DNA of 64,000 nucleotides, from NCBI GenBank assembly GCA_003612585.1, contig RAZH01000003.1, positions 164,968 to 228,967 on the forward strand, in the 5' to 3' direction. How positions within the stretch are numbered: position 1 is the first letter of the stretch; each line of letters starts with the position of its first letter. The position numbers and the translations under genes were made by a program. The notes below the pieces were generated by a model. It was not told the origin of the DNA. It saw only the letters and a program-made list of their open reading frames with translations, and ran no database searches. This DNA comes from a bacterium 1XD42-54 (GTDB taxonomy: Bacteria > Bacillota > Clostridia > Lachnospirales > Lachnospiraceae). Of this stretch, positions 18,458 to 27,742 are shown one piece after another.

Positions 18458-18528
18458 GCAGCCTGCACTGCCGGTTTCCCTTACACCTCTATATTTTAAC
18501 GAAAAAGTAAAAAATTTGCAATGACTTT

Positions 18529-20661
18529 TTAAAATTTTCTGCCTGTAAACACCGCGACAGACCGCGGACGCATGATAAATTCACTGGCAATTCTCGTCTC
18601 TGTTCCTTCCGGATAGAAATATCTGCCCTGCCCGTCCCCCCAGGTATTCACGCTCAGATACCAGGAACCATTTGTTTTCAGAACCGGAAGCGTAATTCGG
18701 ACATCCTCCCAGTACGTATTGATTGCTACATATACGAGGTCATCCTCGCCCTTTTTCCTATTGTATCCGGCAAAGCTCAACGCAAATGTGCGGGCATCCG
18801 GCGCAATGCTCAGCTTCTCCGCCTGCGTATCATGTATACGCACCGGTTCCATCCCGCAAACGGCATCCGGAAGCCTTTTCCGGATCGCCGGATGTGCTTT
18901 CCGATACGCAATCATAAAACGGAAAAACTCAAACAATTCACGGTTTTTTTCAAACAACGACCAGTCAAGCCAGGAGATCTCATTATCCTGACAGTAACAG
19001 TTGTTATTGCCGTACTGTGTATTCCCGAATTCATCACCTGAGAGAAACATCGGTGTTCCGCGGCTGCACATTAAAACCGCGCACGCATTGCGTATCATAC
19101 GGCGGCGCAGTGTCTGAACTTCCGTATTCGACGTCTCTCCCTCTTCGCCACAGTTCCAGCTTCGGTTGTTATTGCTGCCGTCCGTATTATTCCATCCATT
19201 GTTCCAGTTATGTTTTTCGTTATAAGCGTACAGGTCATACAGAGTAAAACCGTCATGGCAGGTCAGGAAATTCACACAGGAATTGTATCCGGCATAGCTT
19301 CCTCCATCATCCAGATGGAATCCTCCATAGAGATCCTCCGAGCCCGCAATGCTCCAGGCAGCCGGATGGGCTTCCCAGTTGTCGCCCTTTAAAAATCCAC
19401 GAATCGTATCCCGGTACCTGCCGTTCCATTCCGCCCACCGGCGGCTTGCCGGAAAGCTTCCCACCTGATACATGCCGCCTGCATCCCAGGCTTCTGCGAT
19501 CAGCTTCACATTTGCCAGCACCGGATCATACGCCAGACTTTTCAGAAGCGGCGGATTGTTCATCGGTGAACCGTCTGTATTTCTGCCCAGAATACTCGCA
19601 AGATCAAACCGGAATCCATCTACTCGGTAACTGACCGTCCAGTATCTCAGGCATTCCAGAATCATTTGCTGCACAATCGGATGATTGCAGTTCAAGGTAT
19701 TGCCACAACCGCTGAAATTATAATAATTCCCGTCCGGTGTCAGCATATAATAAATCCGGTTGTCAAACCCTTTAAAGCTGAAGGTAGGCCCCATTTCATT
19801 GCCCTCTGCCGTATGATTGAACACGACATCCAAAATGACTTCTATTCCGTTTTTATGAAGCTCCCGAATCAGTTCCTTCAGCTCCGTGCCTTCCTGATTA
19901 TACTCCTCCGAAGCCGTATAGCTCGTGTTGGGCGCAAAAAAGCTGATGGTATTATAGCCCCAGTATTCCAAAAGCTTTTTACCATTCACCTCTCTGGAAT
20001 TTCGCGTCTCATCAAATTCAAAAATCGGCATCAGTTCTACCGCATTAATTCCAAGTTCCTTGAGATAAGGGATTTTCTCCATCAGACCGGCAAATGTTCC
20101 ACGATGGGCAACACCGGAAGAAGCATGCTTCGTAAACCCGCGGACATGCAGTTCATATATAATCAGATCGCTCAGCTCTCTTTTGGACTGCGGCATATCT
20201 CCCCAGTCAAAAACATCCTGCACGACTCTGGCATGATAGCTGTGTGACGGCTGTTCCCCCCAGATTCGCTGCCCTGCCACTGCTCTCGCATAGGGATCAA
20301 GCAGAACCTCTGTTTTTTGAAACATCAGGCCTTTTTTCGGTTCATTGGGACCGTCCACACGGTACGCGTATTCAAACTCTTCTATATTCAGTCCAAAAAC
20401 AATCATCGAATAGACATCCCCGATCCGGTATGTCTCAGGAAACGGCAGAACCGCATACGGTTCATCCTCTTTTTTATGGAAAAGCAACAGCTCGACAGAC
20501 GTTCCGTCATGCGTATGCACTGTAAAATTCACGCCCCCCGGAAGCGCAGTCGCTCCATTGACATCAAACATTCCCGGCCTCACCGGAAATCCCTCAATCT
20601 CTCCCATCGGGCTTACTGAGACTGGAAAATCCAGCCTTGATTTGTGACTGTAAAACTTCAA
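18529..20661 (-). CDS. glgX: Glycogen debranching enzyme, isoamylase/GlgX type
   Basis: 710 residues from a TTG at 20661 preceded by AGGAGG. An N-terminal CBM48-like domain (residues about 30-130) is followed by a GH13 barrel. The conserved regions are visible: VILDVVFNHTAEGN, YRVDGFRFDLAS with the nucleophile Asp, LIAEAWDAGG with the acid/base Glu, and FLTCHDGFT. Enzymes of this type cut alpha-1,6 branches of glycogen or limit dextrins in the cytoplasm. No other glycogen genes are nearby. It has its own strong promoter. Confidence 0.9.
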   Translation of the reverse strand: MKFYSHKSRLDFPVSVSPMGEIEGFPVRPGMFDVNGATALPGGVNFTVHTHDGTSVELLLFHKKEDEPYAVLPFPETYRIGDVYSMIVFGLNIEEFEYAYRVDGPNEPKKGLMFQKTEVLLDPYARAVAGQRIWGEQPSHSYHARVVQDVFDWGDMPQSKRELSDLIIYELHVRGFTKHASSGVAHRGTFAGLMEKIPYLKELGINAVELMPIFEFDETRNSREVNGKKLLEYWGYNTISFFAPNTSYTASEEYNQEGTELKELIRELHKNGIEVILDVVFNHTAEGNEMGPTFSFKGFDNRIYYMLTPDGNYYNFSGCGNTLNCNHPIVQQMILECLRYWTVSYRVDGFRFDLASILGRNTDGSPMNNPPLLKSLAYDPVLANVKLIAEAWDAGGMYQVGSFPASRRWAEWNGRYRDTIRGFLKGDNWEAHPAAWSIAGSEDLYGGFHLDDGGSYAGYNSCVNFLTCHDGFTLYDLYAYNEKHNWNNGWNNTDGSNNNRSWNCGEEGETSNTEVQTLRRRMIRNACAVLMCSRGTPMFLSGDEFGNTQYGNNNCYCQDNEISWLDWSLFEKNRELFEFFRFMIAYRKAHPAIRKRLPDAVCGMEPVRIHDTQAEKLSIAPDARTFALSFAGYNRKKGEDDLVYVAINTYWEDVRITLPVLKTNGSWYLSVNTWGDGQGRYFYPEGTETRIASEFIMRPRSVAVFTGRKF

Positions 20662-20697
20662 AACAAATCCTCCTGTCAGCGTTTTTTGCTGCCACTG

Positions 20698-20726
20698 ATT
20701 ATAGGAGTATTCCCGAACCCCGTCAA
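20698..20726 (-). promoter_or_regulatory. Promoter of glgX
   Basis: On the minus strand TTGACG, a 17-nt spacer and TATAAT, giving a leader of about 30 nt. Confidence 0.8.
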
Positions 20727-20743
20727 CCTTTTTTCCATCACAT

Positions 20744-21172
20744 TTACCATTTAAAAATCACGATCCCGACAATTGAGATCGCCATCCCAATCACCTTACG
20801 CCACTCAAGCGGCTCTTTCTCCACACCAAACATCCCGAACAGCTCAATCAAATACGCAATGATCAGCTGTGCCACAACGATCAGCATCGCCGCACGGGCC
20901 GGTCCAAGCGAACTCATTGCTTTTACCACTGTCACCGTAATAAACGCGCCGATCACACCGGAAAGCAGCATATATTTATGCTCCACCTGCGCAAGTGACA
21001 TCAGATTCGTCCGGTCCGTAATCAGCCACGCCCCCAGACAGACCAGCAGCGCCGTAAACTGCACAAAAGCAGACGATACCCATAGGCTCGTCTGCTTCGT
21101 CACTTCTGTATTAAAGACTCCCTGCACGCTCATCAGCGCACCAGACAATAATGCAATCAGAATTCCCCACAT
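20744..21172 (-). CDS. YdcZ/DUF606-type DMT transporter
   Basis: 142 residues with four or five hydrophobic segments. The sequence begins MWGILIALLSGALMSVQGVFNT and ends EWRKVIGMAISIVGIVIF, the pattern of the short (half-size) YdcZ family in the drug/metabolite transporter superfamily. Half-size members are thought to work as dimers. The substrate is unknown. It lies behind argD in the same direction with an 81-bp gap and could be read through from the arg operon. Confidence 0.8.
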   Translation of the reverse strand: MWGILIALLSGALMSVQGVFNTEVTKQTSLWVSSAFVQFTALLVCLGAWLITDRTNLMSLAQVEHKYMLLSGVIGAFITVTVVKAMSSLGPARAAMLIVVAQLIIAYLIELFGMFGVEKEPLEWRKVIGMAISIVGIVIFKW

Positions 21173-21253
21173 ATACCTTCCGTCCTTTCAATGAAATAAA
21201 TCATATTTAACATCGAAAGTATATGCATATTTGTCAAAATCTATACACGGCAC

Positions 21254-22441
21254 TCAAAACGACTGCTCGAGGCGCTTCACCATCTCATCAATATCCGCTT
21301 TTTCAATCACAAGCGGCGGCACCAGCCGAAGCACATCGCTTCCTGCGCTGAGTACGATCAGCCCGTTCTCCAGCGCCTTCTTTACAATCTCTCCGACCGG
21401 CCGGCCAGTCACAACAAGCCCCTGCATAAATCCTCTTCCCCGCCTCGCCGCAAGGAAATTATACCTGGCAGTCAGCTCGTCCAGCTTTGCCTCAAAATAC
21501 GGTGTCAGCTCCTTTACATGCGCAATGATGTCAAGTGTTTCAAACAGATCAAACACTCTGGAAACAGCAGCGCAGGCCAGCGGATTCCCACCATACGTCG
21601 TTCCATGATCTCCCGGGACAAGAGAAGCCTTGGCTGTCTTTTCATTCAATACGAAAGCTCCCACCGGAATACCACAGCCAAGCGCCTTGGCACACGTCAT
21701 GACGTCCGGTTTGGTTCCGTACTGCTGCCATGCAAACCAGCTTCCGGTCCGTCCCATTCCACACTGTATCTCATCCAGAATCAGCAGGATATCCTTTTCA
21801 TCGCAAAGCTTTCTCACTCCGTCCATAAATTCCTGAGATGCCGGATAAATGCCGCCCTCGCCCTGCACCGGCTCCAGAAGGATTGCACACGTCTTATCTG
21901 TAACCTGCGCTTTCACGCTTTCCAGATCATTAAAATCAGCAAACCGAATGCCTCCGATCAACGGCTTAAACGCCTCCTGATAATGGGGGTTCCCCGTCAC
22001 TGAAAGTGCTCCCATACTCCTTCCATGGAAGGAATGGTTCATCGCAATAATCTCATGATCTGTACTTCCGTCTTTCAGATAAGCATATTTTCTGGCAACT
22101 TTGATCGCACCCTCAATTGCTTCTGTTCCGCTGTTTGTAAAAAAAACCTTATCCAGCCCGCTCACCTTTACGAGCTTTTCCGCCGCTTCCATAAGTGGCG
22201 GGTTATAGAACAGATTTGAAGTATGGATTACCTTTGAGATCTGATCCTTCAGAGCTTCCTCATATTCTCTGTTGCCGTATCCAAGCGCAAACACTGCAAT
22301 GCCGGCGCCAAAATCCAGGTACCTCTTTCCTTCTACATCTTCAAGGTACACCCCTTCGCCCTTCTCAAAAACAACTGGGAAACGATTGTAGGTGTGGAGC
22401 ACGCTCTGCTCCGTCCGATCCATATATTCCTTACTTTTCAT
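21254..22441 (-). CDS. argD: Acetylornithine aminotransferase
   Basis: 395 residues, a class III PLP-dependent aminotransferase. The early YLDFGAGIAVFALGY, the FFTNSGTEAIEGAIKVAR phosphate-binding segment, LLILDEIQCGMGRTG, and the PLP lysine in MTCAKALGCGIPVGAF are all present. It converts N-acetylglutamate semialdehyde to N-acetylornithine with glutamate as amino donor. It is the last arg gene of argC-argJ-argB-argD. Confidence 0.95.
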   Translation of the reverse strand: MKSKEYMDRTEQSVLHTYNRFPVVFEKGEGVYLEDVEGKRYLDFGAGIAVFALGYGNREYEEALKDQISKVIHTSNLFYNPPLMEAAEKLVKVSGLDKVFFTNSGTEAIEGAIKVARKYAYLKDGSTDHEIIAMNHSFHGRSMGALSVTGNPHYQEAFKPLIGGIRFADFNDLESVKAQVTDKTCAILLEPVQGEGGIYPASQEFMDGVRKLCDEKDILLILDEIQCGMGRTGSWFAWQQYGTKPDVMTCAKALGCGIPVGAFVLNEKTAKASLVPGDHGTTYGGNPLACAAVSRVFDLFETLDIIAHVKELTPYFEAKLDELTARYNFLAARRGRGFMQGLVVTGRPVGEIVKKALENGLIVLSAGSDVLRLVPPLVIEKADIDEMVKRLEQSF

Positions 22442-22506
22442 AATTTAACATCTCCATTTTCTCTGACGTGCAGTTCGCTCCGCTTCGTTTGCAAACGTCC
22501 GCTCCG

Positions 22507-23430
22507 TCATTCTCTTATTTTGCACGTCTCATTGTTTTCCGAATAGTAGCGTTCTTCGGTGTCGCCGATAATGGCCGTACCGATTCCTTTATTGGTGAAA
22601 AATTCCAGAAGAAGGCAATGCGCAATTCTTCCATCCAGAATATGCACCCTTGAAACTCCTGCCTCGATTGCTGCAATGCAGTTCTGAAGCTTTGGAAGCA
22701 TACCGCCGCCCACATTGCCGCTCTTTAAAAATCCTTTTGCTTCCGGTATTGTCAGCTCACTAATCAGTGACGAGCGGTCAAGCGGATCACGGTAGACTCC
22801 TTCGATATCGGTCAGGAACGCCAGCTTTGCGGCCTTCACTGCGGTCGCAATCGCACAGGCTGCATCGTCTGCATTGACATTGTAGGAATTAAAACTGCTG
22901 TCAAAGCCTACAGGACAGATAACCGGGACAAAATCATTATCAAGCAGTGTATCAAGCAGTCCGGTATTTACCGTTTTTACCTCGCCTACAAAGCCGATAT
23001 CCTTATCTCCGGCCAGCTTCCTGTCCACCCGCAGGATTCCGCCGTCCTTGCCGCTGATTCCAACCGCTTTCAGGCCCAAATTCTGCATCATGGACACCAG
23101 ATCCTTATTGATCTTATTTAACACCATCTCCACAATTTCCATCGTCGGCTTGTCCGTTACGCGAAGCCCGTTGATAAAATTTGTTTCCAGACCGATTTTA
23201 TTAATCCAGCGGGTAATTTCTTTTCCACCACCATGTACGACGATCGGTCTGAAACCGATCAGCTTCAGAAGCGCAACATCCCGTATCACGCTCTGCTTCA
23301 GCTCCTGATCAATCATAGCGCTTCCGCCATATTTTACCACAATCGTTTTCCCATGAAAACGGCGGATATAAGGCAGCGCCTCAATAAGGACATTCGCCTT
23401 TTCCACCCACAACTCCATTGTTGATTCCAT
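22507..23430 (-). CDS. argB: Acetylglutamate kinase
   Basis: 307 residues of the amino-acid kinase fold: [10 protein letters not shown] (ATP site), [12 protein letters not shown] (acetylglutamate site), [11 protein letters not shown], and [11 protein letters not shown]. It phosphorylates N-acetylglutamate, the second step of arginine synthesis. AGGGAAG lies before the ATG. It is 16 bp after argJ and 65 bp before argD. Confidence 0.95.
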   Translation of the reverse strand: MESTMELWVEKANVLIEALPYIRRFHGKTIVVKYGGSAMIDQELKQSVIRDVALLKLIGFRPIVVHGGGKEITRWINKIGLETNFINGLRVTDKPTMEIVEMVLNKINKDLVSMMQNLGLKAVGISGKDGGILRVDRKLAGDKDIGFVGEVKTVNTGLLDTLLDNDFVPVICPVGFDSSFNSYNVNADDAACAIATAVKAAKLAFLTDIEGVYRDPLDRSSLISELTIPEAKGFLKSGNVGGGMLPKLQNCIAAIEAGVSRVHILDGRIAHCLLLEFFTNKGIGTAIIGDTEERYYSENNETCKIRE

Positions 23431-23446
23431 ATTTCTTCCCTACCTT

Positions 23447-24676
23447 TCACGAACGGTAATCCGCATTGATTTTCACATAATCATATGTCAGATCACAGCC
23501 CCACGCCGTCGCATGGGCATCTCCCATTTTGATATCCGCAACAGCCGTTACTTCCTTCTCCGAAAGAATTTTCGTCGCTTCCTCTTCGCTGTAATCTGTC
23601 GCCACGCCATTTTCAATAATTTTCACCCTGCCTGCTGCGCTTTGAAAATACAGGTCTACCTTTTCCGGATCGAACTGCGCACCGGAATAACCCATCGCAC
23701 ACAGAATACGCCCCCAGTTTGCATCATGGCCGAAAATTGCCGCCTTTGTCAGGCTTGAAGTCACAATGGATTTACTGAGAATCACTGCCTGCTCTTTACT
23801 CTCAGCGCCTGTGACCTGCACTTCAAAGAGGGCTGTCGCTCCTTCTCCGTCTGCCGCCATCTGCTTCGCCAGATACGTATTCACTGTATTCAGCGCCTCA
23901 CAGAATTTCTGATAGTCCTCTCCTTCTGAGACAATTTCAGGATTTCCTGCCAGACCATTTGCCAGAAGCAGACACGTATCGTTTGTCGAGGTGTCTCCAT
24001 CCACAGAAACCATATTGTAGGTATCCCGGATGTCAGCGCTCAGCGCCTTCTGCAAAAGCTCCTGTGAAATGGCTGCATCTGTTGTCACAAAGCTCAGCAT
24101 CGTACACATATTCGGATGAATCATACCAGAGCCCTTGCACATACCGCCCACTGTAACTGTTTTTCCCGCAATCTCCACACAAACCGCGATCTCCTTTTTC
24201 ACGGTGTCTGTCGTCATAATCGCCTCTGCTGCAAGCGTCCCCGCAGCCTCACTGCCCTCGAGCAGCGGCCGCATCGCTTCAATGCCGGCTTCGATCTTAT
24301 CAATCGGTATCTGTTTGCCGATCACACCAGTTGAGGCAACCAGTACCTGGTTTTCTTCTATTCCAAACAAAGAAGCTGCTTTCTGCGCCGTCTCACGGCA
24401 ATAGCGCATCCCTTCTTCACCGGTGCAGGCATTGGCCACGCCACTGTTCACAACAACCGCATGTGCCGTTTTATTTCCGTATACAATCTGCTGGTCCCAT
24501 TTTACCGGAGCCGCCTTTACAAGATTTGTCGTAAAGGTTCCCGCAACCGCACACTGCGCTGCGCTGTAGATCATCGCCATATCCTTGCGTTTCTTTTTGA
24601 TTCCCGCTGCAATTCCGATTGCCTGAAATCCCTGTGCCGCAGTAACGCCGCCGCTTCTTTTTGTAACCTGAGCCAT
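23447..24676 (-). CDS. argJ: Bifunctional ornithine acetyltransferase / N-acetylglutamate synthase
   Basis: 409 residues. The precursor cleaves itself at the conserved MTTDT (AEAIMTTDTVKKE), where the second Thr becomes the N-terminal nucleophile of the beta chain. KGSGMIHPNMCTML and FGHDANWGRILCAMGYSG are further family blocks. It recycles the acetyl group from N-acetylornithine to glutamate; whether it also uses acetyl-CoA cannot be read from sequence. GAGGAGG precedes the ATG. Confidence 0.95.
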   Translation of the reverse strand: MAQVTKRSGGVTAAQGFQAIGIAAGIKKKRKDMAMIYSAAQCAVAGTFTTNLVKAAPVKWDQQIVYGNKTAHAVVVNSGVANACTGEEGMRYCRETAQKAASLFGIEENQVLVASTGVIGKQIPIDKIEAGIEAMRPLLEGSEAAGTLAAEAIMTTDTVKKEIAVCVEIAGKTVTVGGMCKGSGMIHPNMCTMLSFVTTDAAISQELLQKALSADIRDTYNMVSVDGDTSTNDTCLLLANGLAGNPEIVSEGEDYQKFCEALNTVNTYLAKQMAADGEGATALFEVQVTGAESKEQAVILSKSIVTSSLTKAAIFGHDANWGRILCAMGYSGAQFDPEKVDLYFQSAAGRVKIIENGVATDYSEEEATKILSEKEVTAVADIKMGDAHATAWGCDLTYDYVKINADYRS

Positions 24677-24797
24677 ATCTGAATGTTCCTCCTCTTATCT
24701 GAAAATATTGTACATCAATCTTCTTTATATTTCCTGCATCCTCTGTGCACGCGGCACAGAGTTCTCCATACGCAGAAGATATAAAAACAGCCCTGTA

Positions 24798-25838
24798 TTA
24801 TGGGAAGATCGGCGCCTGATAAAGTCCCTCTGCCTCATCCAGGCCAAAAAGGAGATTCATATTCTGTACGGCTTGGCCTGCGGCGCCTTTTACAAGGTTG
24901 TCCATCGCACCCATCATAATGATTCTGTTTGTTCTTGGGTCAATCTTAAAATTAACATCCACATAATTGCTGCCCTCCACCCATCTTGTCTGTGGACAGA
25001 CATTCTCCGGTAAAACACGGACAAAACGTTCCTTCTCGTAATACTTGTCATAAACGGCCTTTACTTCCTCATACGTCACATTCTTTTTCAAAGATGCATA
25101 TGCCGTAACCAAAATTCCACGATTCATCGGAACCAAATGGGGGGTAAAGTTCAGCGTCACATGTTCGCCTGATGCATATCCAAGCTGCTCTTCAATCTCC
25201 GGTGTATGGCGATGCCCCGCTACCCCGTACGCCTTGATATTTTCATTTACCTCACAGTAAAGGTTATCCGTCTTGGCACCGCGTCCTGCTCCGGAGGTTC
25301 CTGATTTTGCATCAATAATCACCGTTGACAGGTCAATCAGCCCTTCTTTTGCCAGCGGATAAATGGATAAGATGCTGCAAGTCGGATAACAGCCAGGATT
25401 GGCGATCAGACGCGCTGTTTTAATTTTTTCCCGATTTATCTCACACAGGCCATAGACCGCTTCTTCCAGATACTGCGGCGCCTGATGCTTTATTTTATAC
25501 CATTCTTCATAGACTGCTACATCTTTCAGTCGGAAATCCGCACTTAAGTCAATTACTTTCGTACTGGAAAGAATTCTTTCATTTATAAAAGAAGCACACA
25601 ACCCCTGTGGTGTTGCCGTAAAAATCACATCCGCCTTTGCTGCAAGCTCTTCCATATTATCATCCATGCATGTTGCATCCACAAGCTGAAACATATTTTG
25701 ATAAATAGACGCATAGCTCTGATCCACATAACTTCGTGAGCCATACCAGACAATTTCCGCTTCTTTATGTCCAAGGAGCAGCCGCACCAGCTCTGCACCG
25801 GCATACCCCGTTGCTCCGATAATCCCTACTTTGATCAT
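24798..25838 (-). CDS. argC: N-acetyl-gamma-glutamyl-phosphate reductase
   Basis: About 346 residues from the ATG at 25838 (GGGAGGAC upstream; the track start is a TTG). The NADP-binding GIIGATGYAGAELVRLL is at the N-terminus, the catalytic Cys is in NPGCYPTCSI, and GHRHTPEIEEQLG is a family block. It makes N-acetylglutamate semialdehyde. It is the first gene of the leftward arg operon, divergent from argG. Confidence 0.95.
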   Translation of the reverse strand: MIKVGIIGATGYAGAELVRLLLGHKEAEIVWYGSRSYVDQSYASIYQNMFQLVDATCMDDNMEELAAKADVIFTATPQGLCASFINERILSSTKVIDLSADFRLKDVAVYEEWYKIKHQAPQYLEEAVYGLCEINREKIKTARLIANPGCYPTCSILSIYPLAKEGLIDLSTVIIDAKSGTSGAGRGAKTDNLYCEVNENIKAYGVAGHRHTPEIEEQLGYASGEHVTLNFTPHLVPMNRGILVTAYASLKKNVTYEEVKAVYDKYYEKERFVRVLPENVCPQTRWVEGSNYVDVNFKIDPRTNRIIMMGAMDNLVKGAAGQAVQNMNLLFGLDEAEGLYQAPIFP

Positions 25839-25922
25839 TTCCAAAGTCCTCCCTCAAATCTTTTTAACTTTCCCTATCATATACCAACGAAAAAAAGTTG
25901 TAAAGAACTTTCGCACCGCATA

Positions 25923-25951
25923 ATTATACATTATTTATGAATATTATTCAA
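25923..25951 (-). promoter_or_regulatory. Promoter of the argCJBD operon
   Basis: On the minus strand TTGAAT, a 17-nt spacer and TATAAT. The -35 lies inside the best ARG-box-like palindrome, so ArgR binding there would block this promoter. Confidence 0.8.
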
Positions 25952-26003
25952 GTCTTTTCTGCATATTATACAAAACCAATTTTCTCTATTGCATATTTAT
26001 GAT
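25936..26003. promoter_or_regulatory. ARG-box-like operators between argC and argG
   Basis: Three candidates are seen. TATGAATATTATTCAAG (25936-25952) is a perfect 13-bp palindrome one base shorter than the usual TGAATWWWWATTCA. TGCATATTATACAA (25960-25973) and TGCATATTTATGAT (25990-26003) are weaker. The first covers the argC -35 and the third the argG -35. Arginine-dependent repression by ArgR is known for this pathway; its use here is inference. Confidence 0.55.
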
Positions 26004-26017
26004 GTTTGCGGTATACT
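25989..26017 (+). promoter_or_regulatory. Promoter of argG
   Basis: TTGCAT, a 17-nt spacer and TATACT. The expected leader is about 120 nt. Confidence 0.7.
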
Positions 26018-26034
26018 TGCAGACGAATAGGGTC

Positions 26035-26078
26035 CTCAGGGATGCCCCATACGGCCAAACAAGGCTGCATTGCCTGAG
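26035..26078 (+). other. Structured leader element upstream of argG
   Basis: CTCAGG (26035-26040) pairs with CCTGAG (26073-26078). Inside, ATGC pairs with GCAT and GCC with GGC around an AAACAA loop, giving a long imperfect hairpin. No T-run follows, so it is not a plain terminator. I do not recognise a known riboswitch class. Confidence 0.4.
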
Positions 26079-26142
26079 AAAATAAAAGGAACACGAAAAA
26101 CCTGGTTTTATAAAATCATTTGGTACTGAGGAGGATTTCATT

Positions 26143-27375
26143 ATGAAAGAAAAAGTAATTCTGGCTTATTCCGGCGGTCTGGACACAACAGCGCTGATTC
26201 CGTGGCTGAAGGAGACCTTTGATTATGAAGTAATCTGCTGCTGCATCAACTGTGGGCAGGGTAATGAACTGGAAGGCCTCGATGAACGCGCAAAGCTTTC
26301 CGGCGCTTCCAAATTATATATTGAAGATATTGTAGACGAATTCTGTGATGACTTTATCATGCCATGCGTAAAGGCCGGCGCTGTTTATGAGCATAAATAT
26401 CTGCTCGGCACCTCCATGGCGCGTCCAGTTATCGCAAAGCGCCTTGTGGAAATCGCCCGCAAGGAAGGCGCTACCACCATCTGCCACGGCGCAACAGGAA
26501 AAGGAAACGATCAGATCCGTTTTGAACTTGGCATCAAGGCTCTGGCCCCGGATCTCAAAATTATCGCACCATGGCGTATGACCGATGTCTGGACCATGCA
26601 GTCCCGTGAGGATGAGATTGAATTCTGTAAACAGCACGGCATCAACCTCCCGTTCGACGCCAGCCAGAGCTACAGCCGCGACCGTAATCTGTGGCACATC
26701 AGCCATGAAGGCCTGGAGCTTGAAGATCCGGCGAACGAGCCGAACTATGACCACATGCTCGTGCTCAGCGTCACCCCGGAAAAAGCCCCGGATCAGGGTG
26801 AATACATCACCATGACGTTCGAAGCAGGTGTTCCGAAGACGTTAAACGGCAAAGAGATGAAAGTTTCTGAAATTATCTCTGAGCTGAATGTGCTTGGTGG
26901 AAAACACGGCATCGGTATTGTTGATATCGTCGAAAACCGCGTAGTGGGCATGAAATCCCGCGGCGTTTATGAAACGCCGGGCGGAACCATCCTCATGGAA
27001 GCACACGACCAGCTCGAGGAGCTGATCCTTGACCGCGAAACACTTGAGACAAAGAAAAAACTGGGCAGCCAGTTCGCCCAGGTCGTATACGAAGGAAAAT
27101 GGTTCACCCCGCTGCGCGAAGCAATTCAGGCATTCGTGGAATCCACGCAGCAATACGTGACCGGAGAAGTAAAATTCAAGCTGTACAAAGGCAATATCAT
27201 CAAAGCCGGAACGACTTCTCCATACAGCCTCTACAATGAGTCTCTCGCTTCTTTCACAACCGGAGATCTCTACGACCACCACGACGCAAGCGGATTCATC
27301 ACACTGTTCGGCCTTCCGCTGAAGGTTCGGGCCATGAAGCTTGCTGAGGCAAAGACACAGAAGGCAGATAAATAA
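26143..27375 (+). CDS. argG: Argininosuccinate synthase
   Basis: 410 residues. The ATP pyrophosphatase loop is at the N-terminus (LAYSGGLDTT). Further blocks are ICHGATGKGNDQIRFELG, SYSRDRNLWHISHEG, and GIGIVDIVENRVVGMKSRGVYETPGG. It joins citrulline and aspartate using ATP. argH, the usual partner, is not in this window. GAGGAGG lies before the ATG. The two large antisense ORFs inside it are shadows. Confidence 0.97.
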   Translation: MKEKVILAYSGGLDTTALIPWLKETFDYEVICCCINCGQGNELEGLDERAKLSGASKLYIEDIVDEFCDDFIMPCVKAGAVYEHKYLLGTSMARPVIAKRLVEIARKEGATTICHGATGKGNDQIRFELGIKALAPDLKIIAPWRMTDVWTMQSREDEIEFCKQHGINLPFDASQSYSRDRNLWHISHEGLELEDPANEPNYDHMLVLSVTPEKAPDQGEYITMTFEAGVPKTLNGKEMKVSEIISELNVLGGKHGIGIVDIVENRVVGMKSRGVYETPGGTILMEAHDQLEELILDRETLETKKKLGSQFAQVVYEGKWFTPLREAIQAFVESTQQYVTGEVKFKLYKGNIIKAGTTSPYSLYNESLASFTTGDLYDHHDASGFITLFGLPLKVRAMKLAEAKTQKADK

Positions 27376-27740
27376 TAAAAGGCATGATTCACGGACTTTC
27401 TATTTTCATTACCATGAATCAAACGCCAAATCAGGCAGGGGATATCCCTGCCTGATTTTATATTTTTCTGATTTGTTACAATCACTTTATCTCCCTGGAT
27501 TACATAAAAGACAGAATAGTTATCTACCAACAGCCGTCTCATCTCTTTGTTCTGTTCCGGCTCCGATTCCACAATATGGATTCTCTCATCCAATGTATCC
27601 AATGTTAATATAGCATCTGCAATCCGGTTGTATTGATTTATTGCGTTTTCCGGTGACTGAAGGACATAAGCAATGTGATTATATAGTTGATCCATATCAG
27701 TCAACGCTTCATTTGTAATCTCAACCGTATATCGCTTCAT
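27270..27740 (-). CDS. RelE/ParE-type toxin with an abnormal C-terminus
   Basis: From the ATG at 27740 the first 88 residues form a ParE-like fold: KRYTVEITNEALTDMDQLYN, a helical ENAINQYNRIADAI, KEMRRLLVDNYSVFYVI and DKVIVTN. Family proteins stop about 10-15 residues later. Here the frame instead runs through the argG terminator hairpin and about 105 bp antisense into argG, adding about 65 unrelated residues. The normal end (commonly V-LYxxxD...) is missing, so the gene looks truncated by a deletion. It follows its antitoxin, whose stop lies 3 bp upstream. Possibly inactive. Confidence 0.7.
   Translation of the reverse strand: MKRYTVEITNEALTDMDQLYNHIAYVLQSPENAINQYNRIADAILTLDTLDERIHIVESEPEQNKEMRRLLVDNYSVFYVIQGDKVIVTNQKNIKSGRDIPCLIWRLIHGNENRKSVNHAFYYLSAFCVFASASFMARTFSGRPNSVMNPLASWWS
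27428..27467 (+). terminator. Terminator of argG
   Basis: A perfect 13-bp stem (AAATCAGGCAGGG / CCCTGCCTGATTT) with a 5-nt loop, followed by TTTTATATTTTT overlapping the stem end. It lies inside the 3' part of the opposite toxin frame. Confidence 0.88.
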
Positions 27741-27742
27741 AA

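Noticed and set aside
26314-27282. Two 146-residue ORFs antisense to argG
   Set aside because: Both lie opposite conserved argG codons and show no family features or ribosome sites.
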